A DNA stretch of 64,000 nucleotides from Hofstenia miamia (lineage: Eukaryota > Xenacoelomorpha > Acoela). Position numbers and translations under genes: made by a program. The number at the start of each line of letters is the position of its first letter. The stretch's first letter is position 1. Positions 55,094 to 64,000 of the stretch are shown piece after piece. The notes beneath the pieces were generated by a model. That model made no database searches. It saw nothing but the letters and a program-made list of their open reading frames with translations, and had not been told where the DNA came from. The stretch covers positions 1,352,330-1,416,329 of the forward strand of contig SCFE01000109.1 in assembly GCA_004352715.1 (NCBI GenBank), given 5' to 3'.

Positions 55094-56661
55094 CCCACGT
55101 AGCCAAAATACTGGTGCACCACCAGTGGCAGATACGGCGGGCCGCCACCAGGTGGGTTTTGGCCACCCGTGGACCACCAGTGGCTAGCTGGTGGTCCACT
55201 GTTGGCTAATTGGTGGGCCACTGGTGGCAAAAATATGATTTAAGCATTAGAGCAATGTCTCAAATGTAGCAACAGCAAACTTTTATATTAATAGAGTTTA
55301 AACATTGCAGTTCAAACTAACACAAACCCAACAAAGGGTTAAAGGAAATGCTAGCAAGCTCAAAATTTACATTGAATTAAGATTGACAATGGNNNNNNNN
55401 NNNNNNNNNNNNNNNNNNNNNNNNNNNNNNNNNNNNNNNNNNNNNNNNNNNNNNNNNNNNNNNNNNNNNNNNNNNNNNNNNNNNNNNNNNNNNNNNNNNN
55501 NNNNNNNNNNNNNNNNNNNNNNNNNNNNNNNNNNNNNNNNNNNNNNNNNNNNNNNNNNNNNNNNNNNNNNNNNNNNNNNNNNNNNNNNNNNNNNNNNNNN
55601 NNNNNNNNNNNNNNNNNNNNNNNNNNNNNNNNNNNNNNNNNNNNNNNNNNNNNNNNNNNNNNNNNNNNNNNNNNNNNNNNNNNNNNNNNNNNNNNNNNNN
55701 NNNNNNNNNNNNNNNNNNNNNNNNNNNNNNNNNNNNNNNNNNNNNNNNNNNNNNNNNNNNNNNNNNNNNNNNNNNNNNNNNNNNNNNNNNNNNNNNNNNN
55801 NNNNNNNNNNNNNNNNNNNNNNNNNNNNNNNNNNNNNNNNNNNNNNNNNNNNNNNNNNNNNNNNNNNNNNNNNNNNNNNNNNNNNNNNNNNNNNNNNNNN
55901 NNNNNNNNNNNNNNNNNNNNNNNNNNNNNNNNNNNNNNNNNNNNNNNNNNNNNNNNNNNNNNNNNNNNNNNNNNNNNNNNNNNNNNNNNNNNNNNNNNNN
56001 NNNNNNNNNNNNNNNNNNNNNNNNNNNNNNNNNNNNNNNNNNNNNNNNNNNNNNNNNNNNNNNNNNNNNNNNNNNNNNNNNNNNNNNNNNNNNNNNNNNN
56101 NNNNNNNNNNNNNNNNNNNNNNNNNNNNNNNNNNNNNNNNNNNNNNNNNNNNNNNNNNNNNNNNNNNNNNNNNNNNNNNNNNNNNNNNNNNNNNNNNNNN
56201 NNNNNNNNNNNNNNNNNNNNNNNNNNNNNNNNNNNNNNNNNNNNNNNNNNNNNNNNNNNNNNNNNNNNNNNNNNNNNNNNNNNNNNNNNNNNNNNNNNNN
56301 NNNNNNNNNNNNNNNNNNNNNNNNNNNNNNNNNNNNNNNNNNNNNNNNNNNNNNNNNNNNNNNNNNNNNNNNNNNNNNNNNNNNNNNNNNNNATGAATTT
56401 TATATGTGTATGAGATCTAAGAGAGCATAATAATGAATAATATTTTACTTGCAAGCATTAGCTCATATATTATTTATGATTAAGAGTAAATCAGATGTCA
56501 CTAGTGGTCAACCAGTGGTCCACTGGTGGCTATGAGTGGCTGAAATTGCTACTACTGCCACTACTTATCCACCAGTGGTCCACTAGTGGCTATGAGTGGC
56601 TATAATTGCCACTCCTGCCACTGCTTCCCCACCAGTGGACCACTGGTGGTGGCTACATGGG
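55094..56661 (-). repeat. CCACYRGTGG-ended repeat, copy B, nested in hAT
   Basis: The ends are CCCACGTAGCCA (from 55094) and TGGCTACATGGG (to 56661), whose reverse complement CCCATGTAGCCA differs at one base, so these are terminal inverted repeats. Inside each end are many CCACCAGTGG, CCACTGGTGG and CCACTAGTGG decamers. The right end also contains a 60-base tandem unit starting at 56509, 56569 and 56629. The interior matches copy A (1-623) in inverted orientation. 55393-56392 is Ns. No convincing target duplication was found. Confidence 0.78.
55393..56392. other. Assembly gap, 1000 Ns
   Basis: Exactly 1000 Ns. By alignment with copy A (bases 152-420), the missing sequence should be about 269 bp, so the gap is probably oversized. 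Confidence 0.9.
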
Positions 56662-57247
56662 TGTTTGGATGTTCAAGAATTTCATTGAATAATTTAATAA
56701 AATCATCAAAGTTATCATAAACATTGTTCACAATTTGTGATGAAAAATTCCATCGTGTAACAATAGGTAGAGGAAGATGCTTTCCAACAATTTCATCTAA
56801 TTTAGCCCTTTTCTTTCGTGAACGAGAAAAAAATGAAGTTATTCCAGTTAGACTAGACCACTTACGCGACATTTTGCGTAGTCAAAAGGGGGAGAGTTTC
56901 AAATACCGCCTGTCAATTCCTGCTTGCTTGAACCAGCTTCGAAAGAAAGAGATATCCTTCAATCTGTGATTGGGAGACATCAGGATATTTCTGTCCAGCA
57001 AGACACCTCTCAGTAATTCCATCTTCGTAATACTAGAAATAGCAAAGACATATCTGAAAGTGCATCCCAACTAAGCTCAGGCTGCCACAATGTATCTTTA
57101 GCTGCAGTAAATTCTTTTAAAATATTTTTATGATTTTTAGTATAAGGTTTCAGTATAATGTAATGTAAAATGTAATTTTCAAGGACAAAAAATTCATGAC
57201 TAAGATGTACCCTCGCCAGAAAATCCTGCGTACGCCCCTGTTCAAAG

Positions 57248-58730
57248 ACCTATCTATACATGTGAAACATATTTTTAGTTGAAATGGTTAATGCAGTATT
57301 ATTGTGATTATTCACAATGTCTGTGCGTTGCAAAGGCAGAATAATATTTGCCTAGGTTGACGATTGAATCCCGTGCTGATTGATTACCAGTTAACATGAA
57401 ATTCTGTTTAACATTGCGCAATACCAAAATCTAAATTGATATTCGCACACAGGCAAAATAATGTAATATCAAAATGCTGCCGAAAATTACGGGCGTAATT
57501 AGGCATTCGCTTTAGTGGCCTAGGTTTGAAGAAAATGAAAAATATCTTCCGCGACAAGAAGCATTGAATAAATTAATTTTCATATAAGTATTTTAAAACA
57601 ATATTTTTAGTACCTAGGCAGATCCAAGGTTGCCTAGGTCGAATACCCGCCCCTGACTGCACACAACAATAAACGCAAACTCACAGTAGTGACTGCTACA
57701 TATTTTAAGCAGCGCATGTTCGATATTTCTCAGTGCCCTTAGAAATAGCTTTTAACTTGCTTTGGCCAATTAACAAGTAGAGTTACAGTGACACTTCAAT
57801 TGCTTTATTTCAGTTTACATCTTTCTGAATATTTTCAAACATCTTTTTGATGTTCCGTATTCACGCATATTGATTTGCTTAGATGTTATGTCTTAAAAGT
57901 TCCTTAACACTAGAACAGCGAGCACTGCTTAAGAATATATTTACATCTGATGTTTTACATGCGAAAATTATTGAATAGAAACAAAATTTCTATTTATTGC
58001 AAATTCATTGAGATTATTAACATAATTGGAAGTATATTTACCTGCTAGTGTTTTTGCTGAATGAATAATGCATTAAGCAAAAAATTCTTATATGTCATTT
58101 AGACCTATTACTAAATCGTTCTAGGTTTCATTAGCTTCTAATTTTATAGGGTTGTTTGTACCAAGATCTTGTTGCTTATGTTGTGTATGAATTTTAAATT
58201 AACAGAGATATTTGAAATTTGATTTTCATAATTCTGTGTGCATACTTCGTTTTTAAATTGAAGTTATAGCTTATTTACGTGCTTTTAGTGTATAGACTAA
58301 CTAATATCAGTATGCCATTTAAAATTAACATTAAATCTATATTTTTTCATTCTCAAAAAAACATATGAAAAACAACAATATATTCCTTCTGTTTATTTTC
58401 TCATATTTATATTAAATATTGTAGTTTTCATATATTTAATAAATTTTTTTGCAATTAATAAATATGATGTGCAAACTTCATTATATTTAGTTTCGTAATT
58501 TTCTATAATTTCTAGCTTTTTTTCCAAGCATATCAATAATTTATATTGGTAATATTAACTAAACGTACTCCTTCTATAACTTGAAATTAATATTTTTCCC
58601 AAATATTTCATTTAATTGATTATCTATAATATCTTTGGAATTTAAAATCACAGTAGTAACATACTTGTGAAATCTGTCATCATGGAAAGGGTTGTATGAA
58701 AATGTATTTTATCTAATTATATTAGCAATA
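57248..58730. other. Intergenic, no gene recognised
   Basis: 57485-57655 has possible hAT-like ends (ACGGGCGTAATTAGG at the left and TACCCGCCCCTGA at the right, with CCTAGG words inside), but there is no target duplication. Otherwise AT-rich and featureless. Confidence 0.4.
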
Positions 58731-58731
58731 G

Positions 58732-58732
<1 letters not shown>

Positions 58733-58760
<28 letters not shown>
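58733..58760. repeat. (TA)n microsatellite
   Basis: About twelve TA units followed by a T run. Confidence 0.9.
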
Positions 58761-58767
<7 letters not shown>

Positions 58768-58849
58768 TTCAACATGAACGGTGAAATGTAATTTTTTTTG
58801 ACAATAATTTGAATTTTGTGAAAACTACCGTGAGTAAATTATTATGCGG

Positions 58850-58982
58850 TACTGTGCTGCTACACACTGCCTGTGTATGCACCGACACCCCGTGTATAAC
58901 ATCCAATAAGGCAGCTAGGGAATCTAATTAAACAAGACTAGGTTCGCACCGTGTGACTCCACTCAACCAGTCAGCCACAACG
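58850..58982 (-). repeat. Possible SINE fragment with tRNA-like boxes
   Basis: A GC-richer patch in AT-rich surroundings. On the minus strand TGGCTGACTGG (A-box-like, 58978-58968) is followed by GGTGCGAACC (B-box-like, 58950-58941). The 17-base spacing is too short for a normal tRNA, so any tRNA origin would be heavily rearranged. Confidence 0.25.
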
Positions 58983-60024
58983 ATAATAATATATTCTTAT
59001 ACAAAGAAAATATCAGAAAATATATTTAATATATTTTTTTTATTTCTGAGAAAAATATTTATTTAAATATATTTTCATACAACCCTGATAATGGATATAT
59101 AAACCGATAAAATTTGTTTATGACCTAACTGTGCAAATTTGAATTATTCTGAAAAGTTACTTCTTCAGCTAACTACTCAACTTTGTTTTGAAGAATACAA
59201 AGCTTCTCTCAACTCGTTAAATTTGACTATTTACGTGATTATTTTCCTTAATTGTAATTTGAAAATATTAGAGATTCAAAATTATATACTATATTGTGAC
59301 CTCTAAGAGCTAAACTATCCAGTAGAAAATGAAGAATAATTATAGTTAGCTGGAAGAATATTTCGAACAGTATAAATTATTGATTTTGCTTACTAAAATT
59401 CAATTTAACACAGTTAATTCTTAATTTTTTTTCATTGAATTTATGCACATAATGTATTGAAATGTAAACCCCATTCAATTCACTTAACGTGCTTTGTTTA
59501 TAAATTTCTAAATTTTGAAGTCAAATTAAGTAATGGTCATGTATATTTAAAACTCTTTATTCGGGATAATCTTCTTATAATCTGCGAATTTCTCCGATTC
59601 AACTAATAAACATTTTTTGTCATTAATTGAAGCTTTCGTTGTTTTTTTACTATATACAAACAAATGACGGACGCTTGACAGAGGTTCTTTAAACAAGCCT
59701 TTGCGATAAGACTATTCAAATTAACAGAATGAAAGTAATTAAGGTTATCTTAAAATTGTTTACTTTGCAAGTTAGAAAGTAGAACTGAAGTTTTAAATGT
59801 GAAGCCCTTCCTTTCGATATTATGAATAATTCTACAACATATATTGAGGTACGCTTCATTCTAAATTTATCAATTTACCATTTATTATTTATTAAATTAA
59901 TAATACAAAATTGAATATACAGTTAAATATAATGTTCCAAAAAATTTTACTAAGTTAAAAAATTCCGTATATTATAAAAATATCCACTTGCGAAAATATA
60001 CACTATCACATTTAATACCAAATG
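58983..60024. other. Intergenic, no gene recognised
   Basis: AT-rich with only trivial frames. Confidence 0.5.
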
Positions 60025-60284
60025 TATATATATATATATATNNNNNNNNNNNNNNNNNNNNNNNNNNNNNNNNNNNNNNNNNNNNNNNNNNNNNNNNNNN
60101 NNNNNNNNNNNNNNNNNNNNNNNNNNNNNNNNNNNNNNNNNNNNNNNNNNNNNNNNNNNNNNNNNNNNNNNNNNNNNNNNNNNNNNNNNNNNNNNNNNNN
60201 NNNNNNNNNNNNNNNNNNNNNNNNNNNNNNNNNNNNNNNNNNNNNNNNNNNNNNNNNNNNNNNNNNNNNNNATATATATATATC
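60025..60284. repeat. (TA)n microsatellite around a 230-N gap
   Basis: TA runs flank Ns at 60042-60271. The gap is probably an unresolved dinucleotide array. Confidence 0.85.
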
Positions 60285-60442
60285 CTCTTTTTAGTTAATA
60301 TATTAGTACACAGTACACTGCTATTGCGCATAATTTCCAACTGCTTTATTCAATAATTATTTAGTAGAGCATAAACTTATACTAGGAATAAATTTTTAAA
60401 TGATTTAATTGAATAATTAAAATGCAGTGATTCCTTTTTCAT

Positions 60443-60926
60443 AATAATAATAATAATAACAACAATAATAATAATATTAATAATAATAATAATACTACTA
60501 CAACTAGTACTACTACTAATTTATCATTATATAGAGCATTATACCCACAACGCAATCAAAAACGTTAACAAAAAATTACAAATATGTCTAAAAATTCATC
60601 AAAAAATTACACTTTGCTTACAAACGCATTAAACATCTGAGTTTTAGTGATTTTTTAAAACGAGATAGGATTGATACAGATTTTAAGATATATGGAAGAT
60701 CATTGTACAAATTCAATCTCAAGTGACAGAAAGGGTGATCTCCAAAGTTTGGACTTGATCGAGGTACTTGGTGATATTCTAGGTTCTCAGAGCACAAACG
60801 AAGACTAGGGTGATTGTAAATTACTTGTTCAGAGATGTAAGCTGGACGGATTTCCAAACTAGTAGAATCAGTTTGTATTTGATTCTGAATTTCATTGGTA
60901 GCCAATGCACCTGTATAATTGCCCAA
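60443..60926 (-). mobile_element. CR1/L2-type LINE 3' end
   Basis: The minus-strand frame 60926-60618 ends with PNFGDHPFCHLRLNLYNDLP, ILKSVSILSRFKKSLK and a stop. This is the C-terminal pattern of LINE ORF2 proteins (F-G-x-x-x-F, N-x-L-P, F-K-x-x-L-K). Downstream on the minus strand are GCTCTATATAATGATAAATT and then a (TTA)n-like array (60500-60443), the usual tail of CR1/L2-like elements, where the word GCGCTATATAAAT precedes (ATT)n. The element is 5'-truncated and inactive. Confidence 0.65.
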
Positions 60927-62284
60927 ATTTTATGATTGTCAATTTGATATATACATGTAAATTTATTGTAATTCAAACGTCAATACTTTGTTTTCCAGTT
61001 TTTCAAAATCTCATAAACTTGTAAGTAAACTTTGAAGGTAAAAATATTTAATAACACTCCTCTTCATTCGCTCTGCACAGTGGTAAATCAATTAATTTTA
61101 TACAGAAGAAAAGCTATATGCACTCTATTAACATTCAGGGTGCCTTCCCATATTGGTGTATAAAGAGCTTTATCATAACTATCTTTATGAGCTCAAAAGA
61201 CACAAAATATGGTGATATTTTTTGATTTGTTTGTGCCGAATATATTTGAAAGCCAAAGCAAATTTCACCAACATATATTTTAAAATTGTACTGGAATTGT
61301 TTAAAAAGTATACTTTTTACTGACTAGTTAAAAATATACACAAGCAAATTAGAAAAATATGAAAGCAAATTAAAATAGGATTTAACAACCGAAACTCAAA
61401 AATTGCTCTAATCGAAACATGTCCATGTTATAAACGTAATTCACCAATACCCCCATCGATTTGCAAATAAGGCATTTCAGGCACCTTTATTGGATATGTG
61501 CTGCTCTATGGCACTATACAAAGGAGCATTATTTACTACAAATTCAAAATTATGCATTGCAAATCCTCTTGCAACCGAGTCTGCTAAAATTCCCTCAAAA
61601 TTGTTCGAAACCTCTCTTTCTTGAATATCTCTTTTGATTTAATAAACAATCCCAATAATTTGTCAAGAGATACCTACAATATGGATATTGGGCCTTTACT
61701 ATTCAGGAGGATGGAGCTGGCTTTTGAACCCTTAATATTGGGTCCAAAATTTATTCTAGAAAAGAGGTTTATTTTTGTTTTGTCTTCACAGTTAACAATT
61801 CTTCCTGAACCAGTGACATGCTTAATTTGTTCACATAATTCTTTGCGCTTGACTATGTTGTTGACTAAAAGTTATAGTTATTCTGATTTTGATATACCAT
61901 TTGCATGTCCTTACATCAATCAATGATGTCATTGCAATTGTCATTGCTATAACAATGACAATAACCATATCATTTCTGATTTAATTTTCAACCTATATGT
62001 ACAATTCCTCAAGCCAGGTTTTTGATAAATCTATTTCTGTTCACGAAAAATACCATCAATTTAAGATACGCCTGCCTGTTCCCTTCCTTAATTACAATAA
62101 GTAATAACTAGCTCAATATCCATAAAATTCAGTCCTTCAAAAATAGCGAAATGCAACGAACATTTCATGTTTACATGAAAGCTATCACAGCAAAATGGTA
62201 TGCTTCTGTTTTTAAAGATTCTTCTTGGAAGTTTCACCTACATCTTGTTTTCTAGAGCAATTTCTACTTAGTGCTAACAGAATT
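60927..62284. other. Intergenic, no gene recognised
   Basis: An open frame at 61621-61926 (plus, 101 codons, first codon not ATG) has fairly ordinary protein composition but no recognisable domain and no splice context. I do not call it. The rest is AT-rich. Confidence 0.4.
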
Positions 62285-62287
62285 ATG

Positions 62288-62395
62288 AAGCATTACTCTA
62301 CCCGACATTTTGTCGGGAATCGCACCCGGTTAAAGCATTATAATTTGAATTTCGAGCGTGTCTGGTACACTCAGAGAGCAAGCTACGCCAGGTAA
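62288..62395 (-). repeat. tRNA-derived SINE-like sequence
   Basis: On the minus strand TGGCGTAGCTTGC (A-box-like, 62390-62378) is followed about 50 bases later by GGTGCGATTCC (B-box-like, 62326-62316) in a CGGG-TGCGATT-CCCG arm. That arm runs into a perfect hairpin CCCGACA-TTT-TGTCGGG (62301-62317). A pair of Pol III boxes with tRNA-like spacing suggests a SINE or tRNA pseudogene. No second copy was noticed in the window. Confidence 0.4.
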
Positions 62396-62679
62396 TTATC
62401 GGTTATGATAATATAGAGAAAATGCCACATTTCGAATTTATTTTTTATAATTCATGAGTATTTTGGTTTTTTGAGTCGGCTGAAGTCGGATAAGTGAATT
62501 GAGAGCCGGATACAGCTCTTTTATCGAATACTCATTACTGCCTTTGTTTTTACTCACATGATCTTTTACGCGTTATTTATTGGTTTATATAAATACAAAA
62601 AGCAAGTTAATTTACTATGATTTACTGAACTACAAAATTCTATTAGTAGCTCCCTGCTTTGCTTCTGTTCATATTCACT

Positions 62680-62715
<36 letters not shown>

Positions 62716-62950
62716 TGACTATATGAGGCAAATCAAATGATCATTAACATCAATCACTTTCTGACGGAGAAAAAGCAATTCATTAGTATTACTTAACGTC
62801 TTGGATATTTTTCAGTTCAAGATGTGAATAACATCAATATTTTATAAATAAAAAATCAATTTTTTGTGCTCGAACCCGACAAGACCCGACCAAAAACTGG
62901 AATGGGTTAATCAGGTACCTGATGTCACTCTCTAATGTATGATATATACA

Positions 62951-62996
<46 letters not shown>

Positions 62997-63481
62997 TTAA
63001 GGTAAGGTGATACGTGGAACTGCTTCTTAAAGAATGTAACATGCACGCTGTTTTCAATATTCCTATAATTTTAAAAAATTAATTACAGTGAACACACTGA
63101 ACTTCAAATATTTAGTCAGAAGTGACTGAGAGATATATAGAAACTGCACACTACATGCAAGATAGATAAATGCATTTCAAAATCCTTAGATGTATGAATT
63201 TTTGTTTGGGTTAGCTATATACCTATTATTGTATGTAATAGTTTTCTTCTTTATTACTACTATATAAATTTTAAGGATGCAAGTGTTTCTAATAAAAGTT
63301 TTAACTTCCTTCTAAATATGATTTTGTATTTATTTTTAAGGGAATTTGTAACACTGAAGTTTATACTGATTGAAGGCATCCTGAGTTTACCAATTTCATA
63401 AACTGATAATTGGACAATTGCTATTTTCAGGCCATTTCTCAATGTCAAGGATTTGGGGATAATTTATTTGTTATTAACAAC
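62396..63481. other. Intergenic with two (TA)n arrays
   Basis: (TA)n arrays at about 62683-62712 and 62961-62995. ACCCGAC words repeat near 62873-62890. The minus-strand frame at 63260-63448 is Lys/Leu-rich and unconvincing. Confidence 0.5.
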
Positions 63482-63569
63482 AAAATGATTATTGCATTAC
63501 ATTACCCAACCATAAAAAGTTAGAATTCTAACTTTCTATTGTTGGTTAATGTAATGCAATAATCATTTT
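63482..63569. repeat. 88-bp near-perfect palindrome
   Basis: Two 44-base arms match at 41 positions with the centre at 63525/63526 (AGAATTCT). Each arm starts AAAATGATTATTGCATTACA. There is no loop, so it would extrude as a cruciform or fold as an RNA hairpin. It may be a foldback MITE or a small-RNA precursor. Nothing in the sequence decides between them. Confidence 0.8.
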
Positions 63570-64000
63570 AAATTCATTACTCAAAAACTCGGATATTATT
63601 TCATGATTAAAAACATCTGGTTTCTAACCAAATTGTTATTTACACAAATCTCTTATCTGTTAAGTTTATCTTAATTTCCTCTGCTCAACTGATATCAAAC
63701 TGATCATGTTTAACTTATTCATCTATGCTTCATCATTGACAGAAGTTAAGCTATTTCTGTTCTGTTCCTCACGTAGGAACGTGGGTGTAATTGTTTTAAG
63801 CAAAAAAATTGTCATATTATCACATATGAAATTTTATTACTGGTTCAATAATAAGAGTATATGGTTGGTTATGTATTTGTATAGAACTCCTTAACACTCA
63901 TTTAATATATGCAATATCATTATTCTGGAATTTCAACGCGAATTAATTCTAACAATATTCTCTCAAATATGGTACATCTAGATTAAAATCATTGCATCAC
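63570..64000. other. Window end, no gene recognised
   Basis: The short plus-strand frame at 63706-63894 begins with a genuine ATG but has no other support. Otherwise AT-rich. Confidence 0.45.

Larger units (their letters stand above)
54489..57070 (-). pseudogene. hAT transposase pseudogene (ZMYM1-like/TTF type), interrupted
   Basis: Reading from 57070 leftward, a first frame crosses a TGA at 56884. It continues as LTGITSFFSRSRKKRAKLDE, LPLPIVTRWNFSSQIVNNVY and FDDFIKLFNEILEHPNT, the RNase-H/insertion part of hAT transposases (the T-R-W motif is diagnostic). Here the repeat at 55094-56661 interrupts. Coding then resumes as AICQASAIIHNMKDYAFCFL, LKVFSTTFARTDIRFDILQK and, after stops, reaches the C-terminal dimerisation domain: FPNLTLLCHFMCTIPVTTST, SERNISALGKIKNF and NTMGQER (54782-54489). 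Several stops and the insertion make it inactive. Proteins of this type are common in animal genomes and often annotated as zinc-finger MYM-like. Confidence 0.8.
54253..57239 (-). mobile_element. hAT transposon relic with nested MITE
   Basis: The right terminus reads, on the minus strand, CAGGGGCGTACGCAGGATTT, a typical hAT end (CAGGGGCG). The left edge TGGCGGTGCGTGG is a degraded partner. GTACAAAG (54245-54252) and GTTCAAAG (57240-57247) form a candidate 8-bp target duplication with one mismatch, and the exact edges are uncertain by one to three bases. The interior encodes a broken hAT transposase on the minus strand. About 1.57 kb of the span (mostly Ns) is the later insertion at 55094-56661. 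Confidence 0.7.

Noticed and set aside
55305-56454. Open frames of about 363 codons on both strands
   Set aside because: They are 1000 Ns. The flanks belong to a non-coding repeat.
57485-57655. Another hAT-type MITE
   Set aside because: The ends are only loosely complementary and no 8-bp duplication could be found.
59972-60356. Open frames of 90-122 codons
   Set aside because: These are N gap and TA microsatellite only.
61621-61926. 101-codon plus-strand frame
   Set aside because: No ATG at the start, no domain recognised and no supporting signals. Kept only as a note in the intergenic entry.
63260-63448. LINE C-terminus
   Set aside because: The Lys/Leu-rich sequence only vaguely recalls LINE tails and lacks the FG...N-LP pattern seen at 60618-60926.
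1-64000. CRISPR arrays, operons, riboswitches or a bacterial defence system
   Set aside because: No regularly spaced identical repeats and no prokaryotic gene organisation. The sequence is clearly eukaryotic.

Overview
The window looks like about 64 kb of an AT-rich, CpG-poor invertebrate animal (metazoan) genome from a draft assembly. The evidence is a seven-transmembrane receptor gene split by GT-AG introns, Pol III type tRNA sequences, relics of several metazoan transposon classes (Tc1/mariner, hAT, a P/THAP-like element, non-LTR retrotransposons, an LTR-type gag) and many (TA)n microsatellites. Nothing prokaryotic was seen: no operons and no CRISPR array. I cannot name the species from sequence alone.

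Layout. 1-623 and 55094-56661 are two inverted copies of one repeat family whose ends are built from the palindrome CCACYRGTGG. The second copy sits inside a decayed hAT transposon (about 54253-57239). 1132-1940 and 13196-13812 are two inverted copies of a second terminal-inverted-repeat family. 4171-5501 is a dead Tc1/mariner element. 7433-11380 contains not a single CpG in 3.9 kb and holds only eroded coding-like frames. 14873-14942 is a tRNA-like cloverleaf. 15835-16074 and 32912-33441 are a third small family carrying degenerate TTAGGG-like repeats.

The one gene I can assemble confidently is a rhodopsin-class (peptide-receptor-like) GPCR on the minus strand. Its exons are 26420-26179, 24420-24126 and 18384-17995, and they join in frame to 308 residues. 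Its introns hold a P/THAP-type transposase relic (18845-20150) and a hAT-derived MITE with perfect 8-bp target duplications (20712-20955).

38255-38327 is a tRNA-Lys(UUU) or tRNA-Lys-derived sequence. It is followed by a candidate terminal coding exon (38797-38918) with a polyadenylation signal. 41.4-47.5 kb is a graveyard of retroelements: a gag-like coiled-coil/capsid relic, a minus-strand reverse transcriptase relic with a mutated active site, and a plus-strand LINE endonuclease relic, plus a minus-strand uncharacterised open frame at 43527-44057. 47.6-52.2 kb is made of repeat copies. 57-64 kb is mostly empty apart from a LINE 3' end (60443-60926), SINE-like sequences and an 88-bp near-perfect palindrome (63482-63569).

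Assembly caveats. At least four gaps are flanked by direct repeats that look like unmerged contig overlaps or haplotypes: single N at 12871, 17072 and 50020, and a 21-N gap at 41608. Two more (30812 and 29057-29069) show the same pattern less cleanly. The apparent second copy of the receptor's last exon is almost certainly one such artefact. Apparent long open frames across N runs are meaningless.
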